This document shows positions 11,359-22,806 of a DNA stretch of 64,000 nt, piece by piece (positions within the stretch are counted from its first letter, which is position 1; every line of letters starts with the position of its first letter). The DNA is taken from contig CM082593.2 in NCBI GenBank assembly GCA_040954595.2, forward strand, positions 2,108,001-2,172,000, in the 5' to 3' direction. The notes under the pieces were generated by a model that was not told where the DNA came from, made no database searches, and saw nothing but the letters and a program-made list of their open reading frames with translations. A program made the position numbers and the translations under genes. Source of the stretch: Balanoglossus misakiensis. Taxonomy: Eukaryota > Hemichordata.

Positions 11359-14102
11359 TTATGTCTTCTTGGGTCCCGTGTACTTTGCGTTCTTTGGTAC
11401 AACACCACCTTCGATAAGACTGTACCCCATATCAATCATGGTATCGTCCATATTTCGTGGCTGGATCCCAAGAACCTGGGTCATCTGTGTTATTTTGAAA
11501 CAAAATGCCCTGGATTTAGTATGGACCTCGAAAATCAACATCTTAAACCCCTTCTCTTATTTGCTGCAGGTAACTTTCGAATATCAGTCAGCAGAAGAAT
11601 ACGATCATACATGAATGTACTTACTCTGGTGTTATCAAACACTACGGCCTTTCCAATGTAAGGTAGCATAACTCTCGCAGTTGCTTGAAATAATGCTAGA
11701 AATCGTATAAAAAACTTGGGAATGACAAACGTGGGTACGTTGTAACCTGTATTTAAAAGAAAAGTATGATTTGAACTGAGAGTCAAGGAAAGGCGTAGGC
11801 CTACACAATTGATCAAGTTTCTTCCCTGGTCTTGAAGTTAAACCATAATATATCAGTATTCTCGAAACTTTGGTTAGAGTTGATCAAAATTTCCGCGTCT
11901 CAGCTAAAATAGAAATTGCACAGCAGACAAACAGTTCGGATAGCACGCGTCGACATGGTGGCAATCAAGCGATCGTCATTGTTTGGCTAATTAATAATTT
12001 AGATTCTGACAACTCTGATTAGCCCATTACTTTACGCACACCTGGAACAGGTAGACCACAGCATTGTGATTGGCCAATTACGGTGCATTCTTGAAACAGG
12101 TGTGCAGTCGAGACGCTCCAGACAATTTACGTTGACCCGGGCGTTCACCATGTTATGTGTGTCCGCATCTCGGACGGATCTCTAAACATTTTTATTCTAA
12201 ATCAACTATGTGAGCAGTAAGATTATTTTTAATAAAATGATAAAAAGCAAAAAATATACAGCTGACCATTTAAACATTACGTGCCTTGTGGTTTGAATTC
12301 CTTCTCTAAAATAAGTGCATAGTCCTTCAACCACAAACTTTGAGAAGCCAGGATGTGCCTATTACCTGGAACAAATAAATAAATAAATAAATGAATGAAT
12401 GAATAAACGAACGAACGAACGAATGAACAAATAAGCAAGCACACAAATCATTAAGCAAACCAGGCACCAAACATGAGGATTGTGCTTATTATAAGCGCAA
12501 AAGACGTCGCCGTACCCTACATCTGATTTTAATCACATTAGATAACAATATGTGTATTTACCGACAGCTTCGGGAATACTCATGGCGTTGACATGCGCTG
12601 TTGCAACATCCCTGACATCAACGAAAGGAAAGTTTATCTGCGCAAGACCAGGCATTTCCCTCATCAGCAACTTTTTGGTAAAATCCACTGAAGTACCGTA
12701 TGCTCCACTCAACAGTTGTGGACCCATGACGAATCCTGGATTGATCACTGCAAGTTCAAACTTGTCTTTATCTGCAGTAAAAATCAAAGGAAGGTTTTAG
12801 CCACACCTGTTGTGCAAATATGTCCTGTGTCAAATAAAAATGATCTCCCATATAAACTGCCTGGCCAAAAGAGGAAAGTGTACTTGGAAGCACAAAAAAG
12901 TACAAACCTGGTAAATTTTCCACGAAATCCCAGGCGGCCCTTTCGGCCAACACTTTACTCTTTTCATAGGCTCCTATTACGTCTGTATCGGGCCAGTCGG
13001 CTTCGGTGAATGTGTGGTTTGCTTGCGGCCCTGTAGATCAAGTTTGTGAAATTATGTATTTACGTAAAAGATTATCTTATACATGTACATGTATATTCAT
13101 TTGCTTCAGAAATAGACGCAGGGGGTTGTCAAACGTTATTATACAGAGTCGTCTCACCTAAAATAGCTGCCATGGAGCTGGTCAACACCACACGTTTGAC
13201 GGTGCCTGCTTCTTGGCAAGCTCTGAGAACATTGAGAGTGCCCTCTACTGCTGGTTTGATGAGGATGTTTTCATCACTAGGCTTGTCAGCTGGGAACGGG
13301 CTTGCAACGTGCATTACGTGACTACAACCTTCTACAGCACTGTAAAAGTATATGGGTATACACTTCATATTATACATTCATGGGTTCGTGTACACGACTG
13401 CAGTAGGCGTATTTTCTTAAAAGAAACATTGGGGTAGTCCTTTCAGATACATTTATTTGCTATAGCTGGAAAATTTCACTCACGCCTTCCAAGTCTCTGG
13501 TTTGAGTAAATCAGCTTCCACAAGTTCCAGTTCATGCTTGGCGTCTGGACATAACTTTCTCAGAGGTTCAATTTTTGACTTGTTCTGTAAACTCCTGACG
13601 GTTCCTCTGACTCGGTAGCCCGCCTTCAAGAGTTGTTGGGCTACATGTGCGGCTATGTAACCTGATGCACCGGTTACTAAAACCACTGATGGATAGAATA
13701 TATAAGCAGACATCATACTCAGTAATTTCAGGTGAACGAAGATGATGATAATGATGATGATGATGATGCATGTCTATATATCCACCTCTTGACTATGAAA
13801 CCCCCAGAATCACAATTAATTAGGGACAACGACCAAGACTGAACTGGCCAAGCAGACAGAAAACTTTGCCGAGTCATCGTGTAACAGCTGAATTTCCCAT
13901 TGAACGAACGCTCCAACCTTGTACTTTAGACTGTCCGATTAACACACATCGTGCGAGTATAACATGTAAAATTCAATGTGCTGTCCTCCTTCCATGTCCC
14001 TAGGTTTTACACCAGGTGGTTGCCGGCCCCGTCAACTTTAAAAGTAGATATAAGAAACTTACGGTTCACTCCGTCCACAGCCACTGTTTCGCTGCTTGCC
14101 AT
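11359..14102 (-). CDS. Dihydroflavonol-4-reductase-like NAD(P)-dependent epimerase (extended SDR), 8 exons, 361 aa
   Basis: Exons (minus, transcript order): 14102-14063, 13685-13484, 13339-13158, 13030-12908, 12771-12562, 12365-12285, 11746-11625, 11484-11359. Their lengths sum to 1086 nt, an intact 361-codon frame plus stop. The N-terminus has the Rossmann nucleotide-binding motif [13 protein letters not shown] (about residues 15-27). The SDR catalytic residues follow as Ser in VLTSSMAA and Tyr/Lys in AYEKSK, and INPGFVMGP is typical of the DFR/cinnamoyl-CoA-reductase branch. The family reduces ketone or aldehyde groups with NADPH in the cytosol; the animal substrate is not deducible here. 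Length is normal for the family. The start is the first ATG, in a short first exon ([11 protein letters not shown]). Intron 6 has a GC donor (CAAG|gcacgt), needed to keep the conserved PQGYNVPT sequence in frame. Ignoring it would give a false stop after PQGT. A dispersed repeat and a microsatellite sit in introns. Confidence 0.93.
12003..12187. repeat. Dispersed repeat copy 1 (about 185 bp)
   Basis: Similar throughout to 22619-22806, in the same orientation. Shared blocks include gtgattggccaattacg, agaccacagca, agac(g/a)ctccagacaatt, gcgttcacc and gcatctcggacggat. It lies in intron 6 of the SDR gene. No clear terminal inverted repeats or poly(A) tail, so the class is unknown (possibly SINE- or MITE-like). 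Confidence 0.85.
12370..12432. repeat. Compound tetranucleotide microsatellite
   Basis: Runs of aaat, then gaat, then gaac repeats in intron 5 of the SDR gene, just upstream of exon 6. The stepwise change of unit suggests replication-slippage expansion with point mutations. Confidence 0.9.
13738..13770. repeat. ATG/GAT trinucleotide microsatellite
   Basis: A gatgatgataatgatgatga-type tract in intron 1 of the SDR gene. It produces a His-rich shadow ORF on the minus strand. Confidence 0.85.
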
Positions 14103-17100
14103 GATTGTGGTAAATGTTACTTCTCACAAGCTTGTAGTGTACTAGTAGTCAACTGTTCGCTATAAGGGTAACGTAATACATGTACCAATCAGCACATTTT
14201 CATGCAAATAAGCCCTTGGAAAGGTCTTTGAACCGAATATGTTCTTTGCTTAAATACTTTTGGGAAGATACACGAACGCCTGGTTTACATAAAGATTAAT
14301 AATTAATAAATGTCTTCTCAGTCGAGAATTTCAAGAGATGTGTGGTATATCTGTCTTTCACAGAACATTTAGCGTCGGAAAGCTGTTTATGTTTCAGCCA
14401 GTGTACCCACAGTGGATGCGCCAGGTGATTCAAAATACCTTCGGCTGAAATTTGAGAAAATAGGTCAGAGAAAATAGGCCAGATGTTGTCGCTCTGTGAA
14501 AATGTGTCCGTCACTCATTGCTAGCTTGGCAGAATATCGAATCGTCCTCTGGAGTCTAATCCGGTATTAAGTTACGAAATGACCGCGCGGGCGGTTACCA
14601 TGACGTAAGCGTCACAGTCTACGTGGATGCCGAGAAACTCATTTTGTATTCGGGCATATCCGTCGCCCTTGGCGCTTCCTTATAATTACAATATTAGAAA
14701 CAATCGCATGAAAGTATGCTTTTTGCATTTTTGATCCGCGTAATTATTAACTGAGGTAATTCAATGGTCATAATTTTACACAAAAGCAAGGTGCCTTGAC
14801 ATGATTTCACACTTGTCATAATATAATTATCTTTTAATTTGATTGTCGTCATTGAAGTAATGGATTGCTTGTTTTAACGTGGTTTATTAAATCACAAAAT
14901 GTCAGCGATCGAATGAAATACGGACTATGATTGCTTACGGAGAGCTTCTATACTTAATAGGGTCACACTAGAGCTGCAGTTGAAGCAATTGTCGGTATTT
15001 GTTAAAGCCGCAGTATAAACTCTCAATTTTTGGCTATTTTCTCAGTATTTTTCTCGTATGTATCAACTCCGGTTTCTTGTTCTACTCTGTGTAGCTTTTA
15101 GGAAATATTCAGTCTTTGGCGTTTCAACTACACCCTACATATTATCTCCAATACCCCCGCCCTTCTTTCCTAACGAGAAATGAAGAGTAATGCCCCACTG
15201 GCAAGTAGCTGTGTGTCTGTCAATTCTACTGAGGGTAAATCCCTCCCAGCGAAATCATGTCATCAGTAATTATCCGCCGGAGGAGGTTCAGTTTCGCCAG
15301 CTAGAATGAGTGACGTCATTGCCCGTGTCATGTTCCGGGTTTTTATCCCAACAAATTCGCTGAATAGAGTTTCAGGTCGGAGAGGAAAGTATCACTCCGG
15401 GAATCGAGCTAGATGCTCACCTATCTTCATCATCTAAGAATGTAGTTGTAATCGAATTAATTTTTATAAAACTAAGAGCATAAGTAACCGACTAGTCGAT
15501 GAATACATAGGTACTCACTTCTGGTGAGTCTGCCGTGGGTTGGAATTAAATCAGACAGCCTTCTCGACTGCCCATGATAAACATGTCATTTAGGGAAAAT
15601 TACTTGTATCTTCATGACCTGAAAATTGCATTTTCCTCAGTGATTCAGGGCTAGGGCATATATATTCTTTACATACATATTCTTTAACCCAGGCCTGTGT
15701 CTGGCTGTTATCTTCAATCCTATCTTGTCAGTCCGAATAGAAAAACAAAGTTTGGCTGAGGAAAGTGTCATGGCATATTAGTATATGCCTCAGATGTAAA
15801 TTTGGAATAGCCAACTTTGATTTTCTTGTAACACTGATCAATTCTGCTATCTTGATATTCACGACAACTTTTGACATTTCACATTCAAGGTTGACATACA
15901 ATGTTCAGAGCTTGACAGCAATTTGCATGTAATAATAATTTGAATGTAACAAACCGGGCCGTCACTTTTCGTTAGCTGACACGCGGGTTGATGGGAAGTA
16001 ATAGAGCTTACTGCGCGTGTAGCCTTTTGTTCTGCGCACGTAGAGCAGCGCAAGCCACAGGTGTATGGAAAGCCACAGCTAGCTTGGGGGTAAATCATTC
16101 CGTGGATTGAGTCTGAACTGGAAACATCGATAGAAGTCGAATCTCTTACAATAGACACGCTGCTCGATTTTTTCCATCTCGACAAACAGGTACGTGTGTC
16201 TGGGATTGATAATTTCTAGGGGAGGGGAGTCACACGCCAGATGATCAGTTTATATTATATTTTTCATGAGTTGGAACTAAATATGGGAGTTCTCAAGGCG
16301 TGCACAGCGAGATTATAACACGTAAGGGTTATGACAGTTGGCTAGTGGCCTCCGATTAACTAAAGTCTTCGATTACCGTGTCGACCGAAGATTTGGTTTT
16401 GTCAGTGTTGTAAAAGGAAGACGGTTAAATTTAACGGGTCGAAAAACACCTTTCGAATTTCAAAACGTTCTCTCAAAACAAATCAATGTCACGTTTCCTT
16501 TCAATATCACTTCCATCGTCGTAAATTCAACCACTATTCCCTTTTGAAGTAAATCCCATTACACCAGTTCAGCCTTGAATGACTATTACCATGCATGGTA
16601 AATATTTTTTTTGCGGCTCGCAGTACGTAGAAGACATCCATGAAACTTTAAATGTTAGGAACATCGTCGCGCACACGTCATCACAAGGCTTATTTTTTTC
16701 TCTGCGAAGAGCGTAACACTAAACCATCAACATGTTCTCCGCGGACGACAGAACTCAGAAATCGCTTCTAAATGCTCTTTATTGCCGTGGGCTGATTAAA
16801 TTCAACCTAGTAAAATGGTATCTGCAAGCATAAAATTACTCCAATCCCACTGGGAGATCCATAAAATGCTGGACAGCGTCTCTATATATGAGCTTATGGT
16901 ATGAAACTTGGCTGTGTTGAAGCCGAGAGCTTTAGAATGGTACCTTTGCCAGATGCTGTAAAAACACAGCGACATCGTTGTTGACAGTAAGAGGAAAACC
17001 ATGGGATACTGAATTCAACTCTAATAACAGTAATGTTTATACTGTCTATGAGTATGTATTATGTGCAGGGCTGTTGTTAATATCATTCGTAGAATCTAAA

Positions 17101-18667
17101 ATACTTCTTTATAATCCTTTGTATATTTTACATGCGATAGTGCACATATTATGTTGACTTAACATTATAAAATTTCGCTTAATCGATGTTTTACAGAGGT
17201 AGCCAGTAAATATGTTACATTTCTATGAATTAATTAACTTCATACGGGAAATGGTGTTGTCGAAATCTGTTTTATGATCTTGGGTGGGCTCATGAACATC
17301 TATAATAACCTTTTTAATAAAATATGTAAAATGATACTAAAGTTGTCCGGTTAATTATATTGTATTCCCACTCTTAGTAACAAAAATGAAAATGGTGTTT
17401 ATCTAGGGTTTGTCTATAGCAACGGTTTCCATAGTTACTGGTTTGTTGTTGTTGGCATTACAAAAGATTCATGACGGGGACGTGCTTCGTATATGCGTGG
17501 TACAGTTGGTGAAATATTGCATAGTTTTGCTGTTGCAGAGATGTGGCATGGTGTAGGTATATGTAACCATACATAGTAATGCCTATCCTTACAATGGACA
17601 AAAGCTGAGCCAAAGGTTGGACTCAGAGTTCTGGGAGGCAATTATCGCTTCATTTCGAGATTCGCTCACAAATTCTAATGACAGCGGTGAGCGAACTACA
17701 CCTTGAACTTGTTTCCAATTATACTGGCCTTAATTACATTCATATACGACAACAGATCGATTAGCACATTTCTGCTAGGACAACGTTGATTTATATCATC
17801 ACAAGGAAAGGTATGCATCCGAGCTGTATCGACATTTTTTAAACGACCTTGATTAGATAAAAAAACACGACACCTTCAGTCTAATTAATGGACATGGATT
17901 GAGGTGTTTGACTGCCGGTTATATTCTATGTGTGATGATACTGAACGTACACTATGACGTCTGTGACACTCGTCAGAGCGCCCTAAGACATTGACTCTTT
18001 CCCCGGCACGACAAGGGGGAAACACGCGCAGTGTCTGTCACCGTAGAACGGTAAACACATCCCGTTAATGAAACCCTATTATAACCCTAGTAAGTCAATA
18101 CATCTCTGTGTGAACAACGTTAATTCGACCCCTCTTAACGTATTAACAGTAAACACAGCCATACGACTATTCTGCAGACGGGGAATGAAAAACCAACCCC
18201 ACAAAATGTAATTCCGCTTGAGTTGGAATCGCATGTCAGGAGAAAGGTGTTGGTGTTTAAGTTTCATATGTCACCCGGTCATGGATCATTGACTAAACGC
18301 TGGAGAATCCAATCACATGAATCTACCAACATCTATCTCAGTAAAGATTCATATTGTATGAGACTCTTTCACGAAAAGGTTCATTCTTACAACAGGTAAA
18401 ATTGAACAAAGTTCCGTTTTCAAATCTAGATCTACCCTTCTAGTGACCGACCAACGCAATGCAAATCCGGAGGAAATTTATTAAAACCGACATAGTTTTA
18501 CAATTCTTTGAGGATATCACATGAAAAACCTATAATGACAGGTGATTGGTTGGATTTCATTCAAAACATGATCATACTTCTGAAACCATAGCAACAAATG
18601 TTTCCTTTGGTTATCGCTTTTTCTTGACGTAACTTGCACGTCACATTGCGGAGTTCTCGTCAGATGA
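14103..18667. other. Intergenic region with scattered promoter-like sites
   Basis: No gene supported. CRE-like sites occur at about 14604 (TGACGTAA, upstream of the minus-strand SDR gene) and about 15311 (a full TGACGTCA). A 108-aa minus ORF at 15859-16185 is Ser/Cys-rich with no recognisable domain. A donor-like ACAG|gtacgtg at about 16190 on the plus strand could close a non-coding first exon. The rest is AT-rich with nothing I can name. Confidence 0.5.
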
Positions 18668-18752
18668 TGACGTCACATATAAATGCTCAACCAACGGCAG
18701 ACCTCTAGTGTCTTGGCCGCAGTAAGTCGGTGATTTTCTATCACATTAAAGG
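18668..18752 (+). promoter_or_regulatory. CRE + TATA promoter with a candidate non-coding first exon
   Basis: A perfect TGACGTCA (18668-18675) is followed 2 bp later by tataaa (18678-18683). About 70 nt on is a good donor, AAAG|gtatgt, at 18751/18752. This is what a cAMP-responsive TATA promoter plus short 5'-UTR exon would look like. The next plus-strand coding sequence is the intronless GPCR at 21574, which has an acceptor before it at about 21414, so this may be its promoter. The link is inferred. Confidence 0.45.
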
Positions 18753-21414
18753 TATGTGGGATTAATTCAACTTTCTTCGCCTCACCCTCGGCTATTTCCT
18801 ATTTAATTAGTCCAATTTTCATCTCGATATAAAATAATTTTTCTCAAGGCTACACTCTGTTCATTATGCGATTTCCGTTGACTTATAGCCACACTTTGAT
18901 CACTCTTTCTACAAAAAAGCCCTGCTGCACGGAAAGTTTTCTGTCCCGAAGAAACAAGAATTTACAATCAGAAATGGATTAGCATACACTGAATAATTTA
19001 TTCAATGACATGTGCCAGTTCGCTCGAAATCACGACCAGCTGTAAAATTACCATGTTGACTTCCAGAAATAGCCACTGACTGGCTTGTTTGACACAAGAC
19101 GTGCACGAAGTATCGACACTCATGGGCAAGATTAAATATTGATAGAATAAACGCACACTCGTGGACGTGGCAAAATTAGAGCAACGTATACTTTTTACGT
19201 CGTGTAGGACGCTTTATTATAAAAACGGTTTTAGTCTACCTTGGTTTCTTTAGCTTTGTCAGATTTTCTTGTGTGTGCACACACTTTGTTTTATACGATT
19301 CACAGAAAAAAAACTTTCCATTGATTTACAAGTCTTTGGGGGTAAATATTATCTCAACAAGAAATAAGCAATCAAAAATATGGAGTCACAATAAGATAGT
19401 CTCCAAGTCAATAAAACATCTCCTCTCGTCAAAGGAAACAATGTTGTTGATGCTTTAGACGACAGAACCACTATCAATTTACGATTTATAGTGTTTCGTG
19501 AGTTCAAAGTGATCTATCACAATTTTCCACTTGGGATACTCAGCTGTCACGTTTTGCTTTATGAATTTTATAAAATATTGGGGAATATTTCTGTTCCCGT
19601 TACATGTGTTGCCAGCGTGATAGAGTTTTCCATGGCAATTTATATTCAATTATAGATTCGTACAATAGACGTTGTTCTTGCAGGTGTATTTTTATAGATA
19701 ACTTAACACTGTCATAGTTTCAATATCCCCATCTTTGAATCACAATTGTCTGAATATGAATATAACATCCTAATATTTTTCCGATCATGGAGCGGTTATC
19801 AACTTTTTTTCAGTCGCTCCGTGATATTATCAACATGATCATGATTATATTACTTTGCCATAGCAACGATGATGTGGCCGGGTTTCCATGTGTCGAAATC
19901 AATTTGATTTTATGATTTTATTTGTGACAAGATTGACGTACAACTGATGTGTCAAAATAGGAACACACGCGGCATAATGGTCATCGCTTGACGGCAGTGA
20001 TCAATTTCAGTACCAATTATCGGTTATGGTGAATGCATATAAAGATGGTTTGATGTAGCCATCGTACCATTTTATCGTCTGTCATGTTTTGAAATTTAAT
20101 CATTTTGTTATTGCACAAAGGTGTCGTAGTTTGATCAGACTGGATAAAAAGGAGTAGAAAAGCGATATGTATATTTGATATTTTTCATATTACTTGTCAT
20201 TGTATTTACCTTTATAACACTGCGTATCTGCTCTGTACGCGTTAATAAGGTTATTCACAAAATGCGGTCATGTTTGGATGAGGTTACCGTGTGCAAAGTA
20301 CCGAACCAAAAGTTGTTGAGCATGTGAATAGTTTGAATGTCGTCATTATATTGTACTCACTAAGATGTTGCCTTTTGCTTTATAAACACATTGAAATACC
20401 GGTAGGCCTATATTATTTTCGACATGTTGAGGTCACGTTTATCTGCAGTGCTTGAAATATTTACAGCAAATTTCCTGACAAGAATTGACGTTGTGTGTGA
20501 TGGAAGGTAGATTTACAGCAAAGGAAATCAAGAACTTCCGTGATCGTCTGCAGCAGCAGTCCGTGTCTAACCTGTGTTTCTCGCAACCCCGACAGATTCG
20601 ATCGCTCTCTGACGGACCGAAGAAGATAAACATGTTATTTGAACACAGCCAATACATTCACCCCGTTCAAGTACCGCTAAATTAAAATCCATTCCAAACT
20701 CGTTTAGATTCATTTAGTGGTAATTGGCGACGGTGAATCACATCAAATAACATGGGTCCGTGAATACAAGTATTTTATTTAGCGATTAACTGACTTGACA
20801 CGGCCGCTAATCCATCGCACAAAACTACGCATTGAATAGTTTATTAGTTTTTTCTGCAGGTTGCCATCTTGATCTGTTTATCTATTCATCCAAAATGCAC
20901 TTAGATTTACACAGAAGCTGACTCTGATTGCCCAAGAGAAAGCGAGCAGCGCTCCCCAGACCTTTGCTTATTAAGAAATCGATTGCGTCTAAACTAAGAG
21001 GCCGGGTTTATCGACCGCAAATAAGTTTTTCTAACGGTGATTCAAATGGACGCACAATAAATAATAATTACCAAGAGTTCCATGCATAGTTTACGGCTGG
21101 AACACCGTCGTGCCCCGTGGGGATACGTATACAAATAAAATAGGCGGTCTATATTAATGGTTCCAAAATCCCCGCGTCGGCGAATTCTCGTCGAACAAGT
21201 AATACGTGACACGGCAGCAATGATTCTAATTTAGGGTGTAATTCCCTCGTACGTGCGTTCTGCGCAGTTGCGGGGAGAAAATTCACCTTGACAGGTGAGT
21301 TGGGTGTTATTCATAGAACGGATTAAGCAGCTTGCAGCGTCAAATGTGACTTTGTTTTCTTTTTACCCTTAATGCATTTACCAACCTGGCGTTTTTGTCT
21401 CTCTGTTGTCTTAG
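18753..21414. other. Region between the candidate promoter and the GPCR; probable 5'-UTR introns
   Basis: No recognisable coding exon. A 66-codon plus-strand ORF at 20485-20685 is preceded by acceptor-like tttacag sequence but is not recognised. Donor-like CTTGACAG|gtgagt at about 21294 and acceptor-like gttgtcttag at about 21414 suggest a small intron in the 5' UTR of the GPCR. The remainder is AT-rich. Confidence 0.4.
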
Positions 21415-21573
21415 AGATCTCCTGGCGTCCAGAATTGGATGTAGCTGTTAATACAACGGGAAGGAGCTGCTCCCGTGGGAAATCTGTTGGAAAAGACTGA
21501 CTTTTTACGGGGAATCGCTTTCGAATAGTTTATCGTATAGCTTTGCATCAGGAGAGGAAAAACGTCCACTACG

Positions 21574-22575
21574 ATGGATGGTTTTAACGAGAGCGCATCT
21601 CAGAACACCTCTGCCGCCGACCAAGGTGTCTCAGTGTCGTGGGACTTCATCGATGCTACACTCGTGTCCTTTGGTGTGCTCGGCGTCATCGGGAATATGA
21701 TGGTTTTCGTAGTGTTCCTCGGGGTCCGGCAACTCAGGAAGGTGATTACTAACTATTTCATCGTCAGTCTTGCCCTGGCGGATCTGATCGCTTCTTTGTG
21801 TCTCGTCTCTCAGCGGGCCCTGCTGAAATTCCCCGTGCCGAGCGGCGTGGCTGGACTTCTCTTCTGCAAGTTCATCTACTCCGAAGTGTTCTTCTGGATC
21901 AGCGTTGGAGCGTCAACTTTGAATCTTCTCGGTGTCACCTGCGAGAGATACCTAGCCATCGTCCATCCGCTGCGCTACAACTCGTTCTTCTCGCACGAAA
22001 GAGCGCTGTACGCGGTCTTGCTCAGTTGGATTGTCGCTGTCGTCGTTGAGATCTTCGCATTCATCATTTACGGTTACGACGGCACGTACTGCGTGGTGTA
22101 CTTCCCGACAACGGCCGCCGCAATCGCCAACGGGATGATCTATTTTTTGACGACGTACCTCATCCCGCTTGTTGTAATGACCATTTGTTATTTGAGGATT
22201 GTTCAAAACCTGAACAAAGGTTTCTCCGACCTGGTGGCATCCAGACACGCGGACAAAGAGAGAGCGCTGGACTTGTTGAAAGCTCGGCGGCGAGTTGTCA
22301 AGATGCTCTGCATCGTGGTCATCACCTTCTTCGTCTGCTGGACCCCCAGTCAGATCATCTTCTTAGCAAGTTTCGGCTTTGGGGTCGCCATCCACCAAGA
22401 AGACGCCATCTTTAAAGCTTTCACGCTTCTGGCGTTCAGCAACTCTTGTATCAACCCGATCATTTACGCCTTCCGAAGTCGACAGTTCCGAGAAGGCGTT
22501 TCGACGGTTTTCTGTCGGAGAGGTACGAAAATCACCCCTACTTACGGCATGGAGTCAAGCAACAACACTCCGTAA
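21574..22575 (+). CDS. Class A (rhodopsin-like) G-protein-coupled receptor, single coding exon, 333 aa
   Basis: Seven hydrophobic helices with all class A landmarks. TM1 has GNMMVF and TM2 has LALADL. Cys sits at the top of TM3 (LLFCKF) and pairs with the extracellular loop 2 Cys (YCVVYF). TM3 ends in CERY (DRY box with Glu), TM6 has FFVCWTP and TM7 has NSCINPIIYAF. The short N-terminus carries two N-glycosylation sequons (NES, NTS) and no signal peptide. The C-tail is short with a possible palmitoylation Cys (FCRRG). The start is the first in-frame ATG, 9 codons before the sequons. It should act at the plasma membrane, coupling an amine or peptide ligand to G proteins. The motif set is closest to the peptide/amine-type invertebrate orphan receptors, but I cannot name the ligand. 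A dispersed repeat begins 43 bp after the stop, likely in the 3' UTR. Confidence 0.95.
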   Translation: MDGFNESASQNTSAADQGVSVSWDFIDATLVSFGVLGVIGNMMVFVVFLGVRQLRKVITNYFIVSLALADLIASLCLVSQRALLKFPVPSGVAGLLFCKFIYSEVFFWISVGASTLNLLGVTCERYLAIVHPLRYNSFFSHERALYAVLLSWIVAVVVEIFAFIIYGYDGTYCVVYFPTTAAAIANGMIYFLTTYLIPLVVMTICYLRIVQNLNKGFSDLVASRHADKERALDLLKARRRVVKMLCIVVITFFVCWTPSQIIFLASFGFGVAIHQEDAIFKAFTLLAFSNSCINPIIYAFRSRQFREGVSTVFCRRGTKITPTYGMESSNNTP

Positions 22576-22618
22576 CACCACAAACTAAGACCAGACGATA
22601 GATAGGGTAATTTATTTT

Positions 22619-22806
22619 GACCCTCACTATTCTGATTGGCCAATTAATTTCCACACACCTGAAACAGATAGACCACAGCACTTGTGATTGGCCAATTACG
22701 CTGTGCAGTGTTGGTACAGGTGTCCAACGTAGACACTCCAGACAATTAGCGGTGACCCCGAGCGTTCACCCTCTAATGTCTGTCTGCATCTCGGACGGAT
22801 ATCTAA
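22619..22806. repeat. Dispersed repeat copy 2 (about 188 bp)
   Basis: Homologous over its whole length to 12003-12187, same orientation, by eye roughly 80% identical. Both end at ctcggacggat(a/c)tctaaac. It contains two internal copies of gattggccaatta. It lies immediately 3' of the GPCR stop codon. Confidence 0.85.

Noticed and set aside
15859-16185. 108-aa Cys/Ser-rich minus ORF
   Set aside because: No recognisable domain. Cysteine spacing does not fit a known fold. Probably chance.
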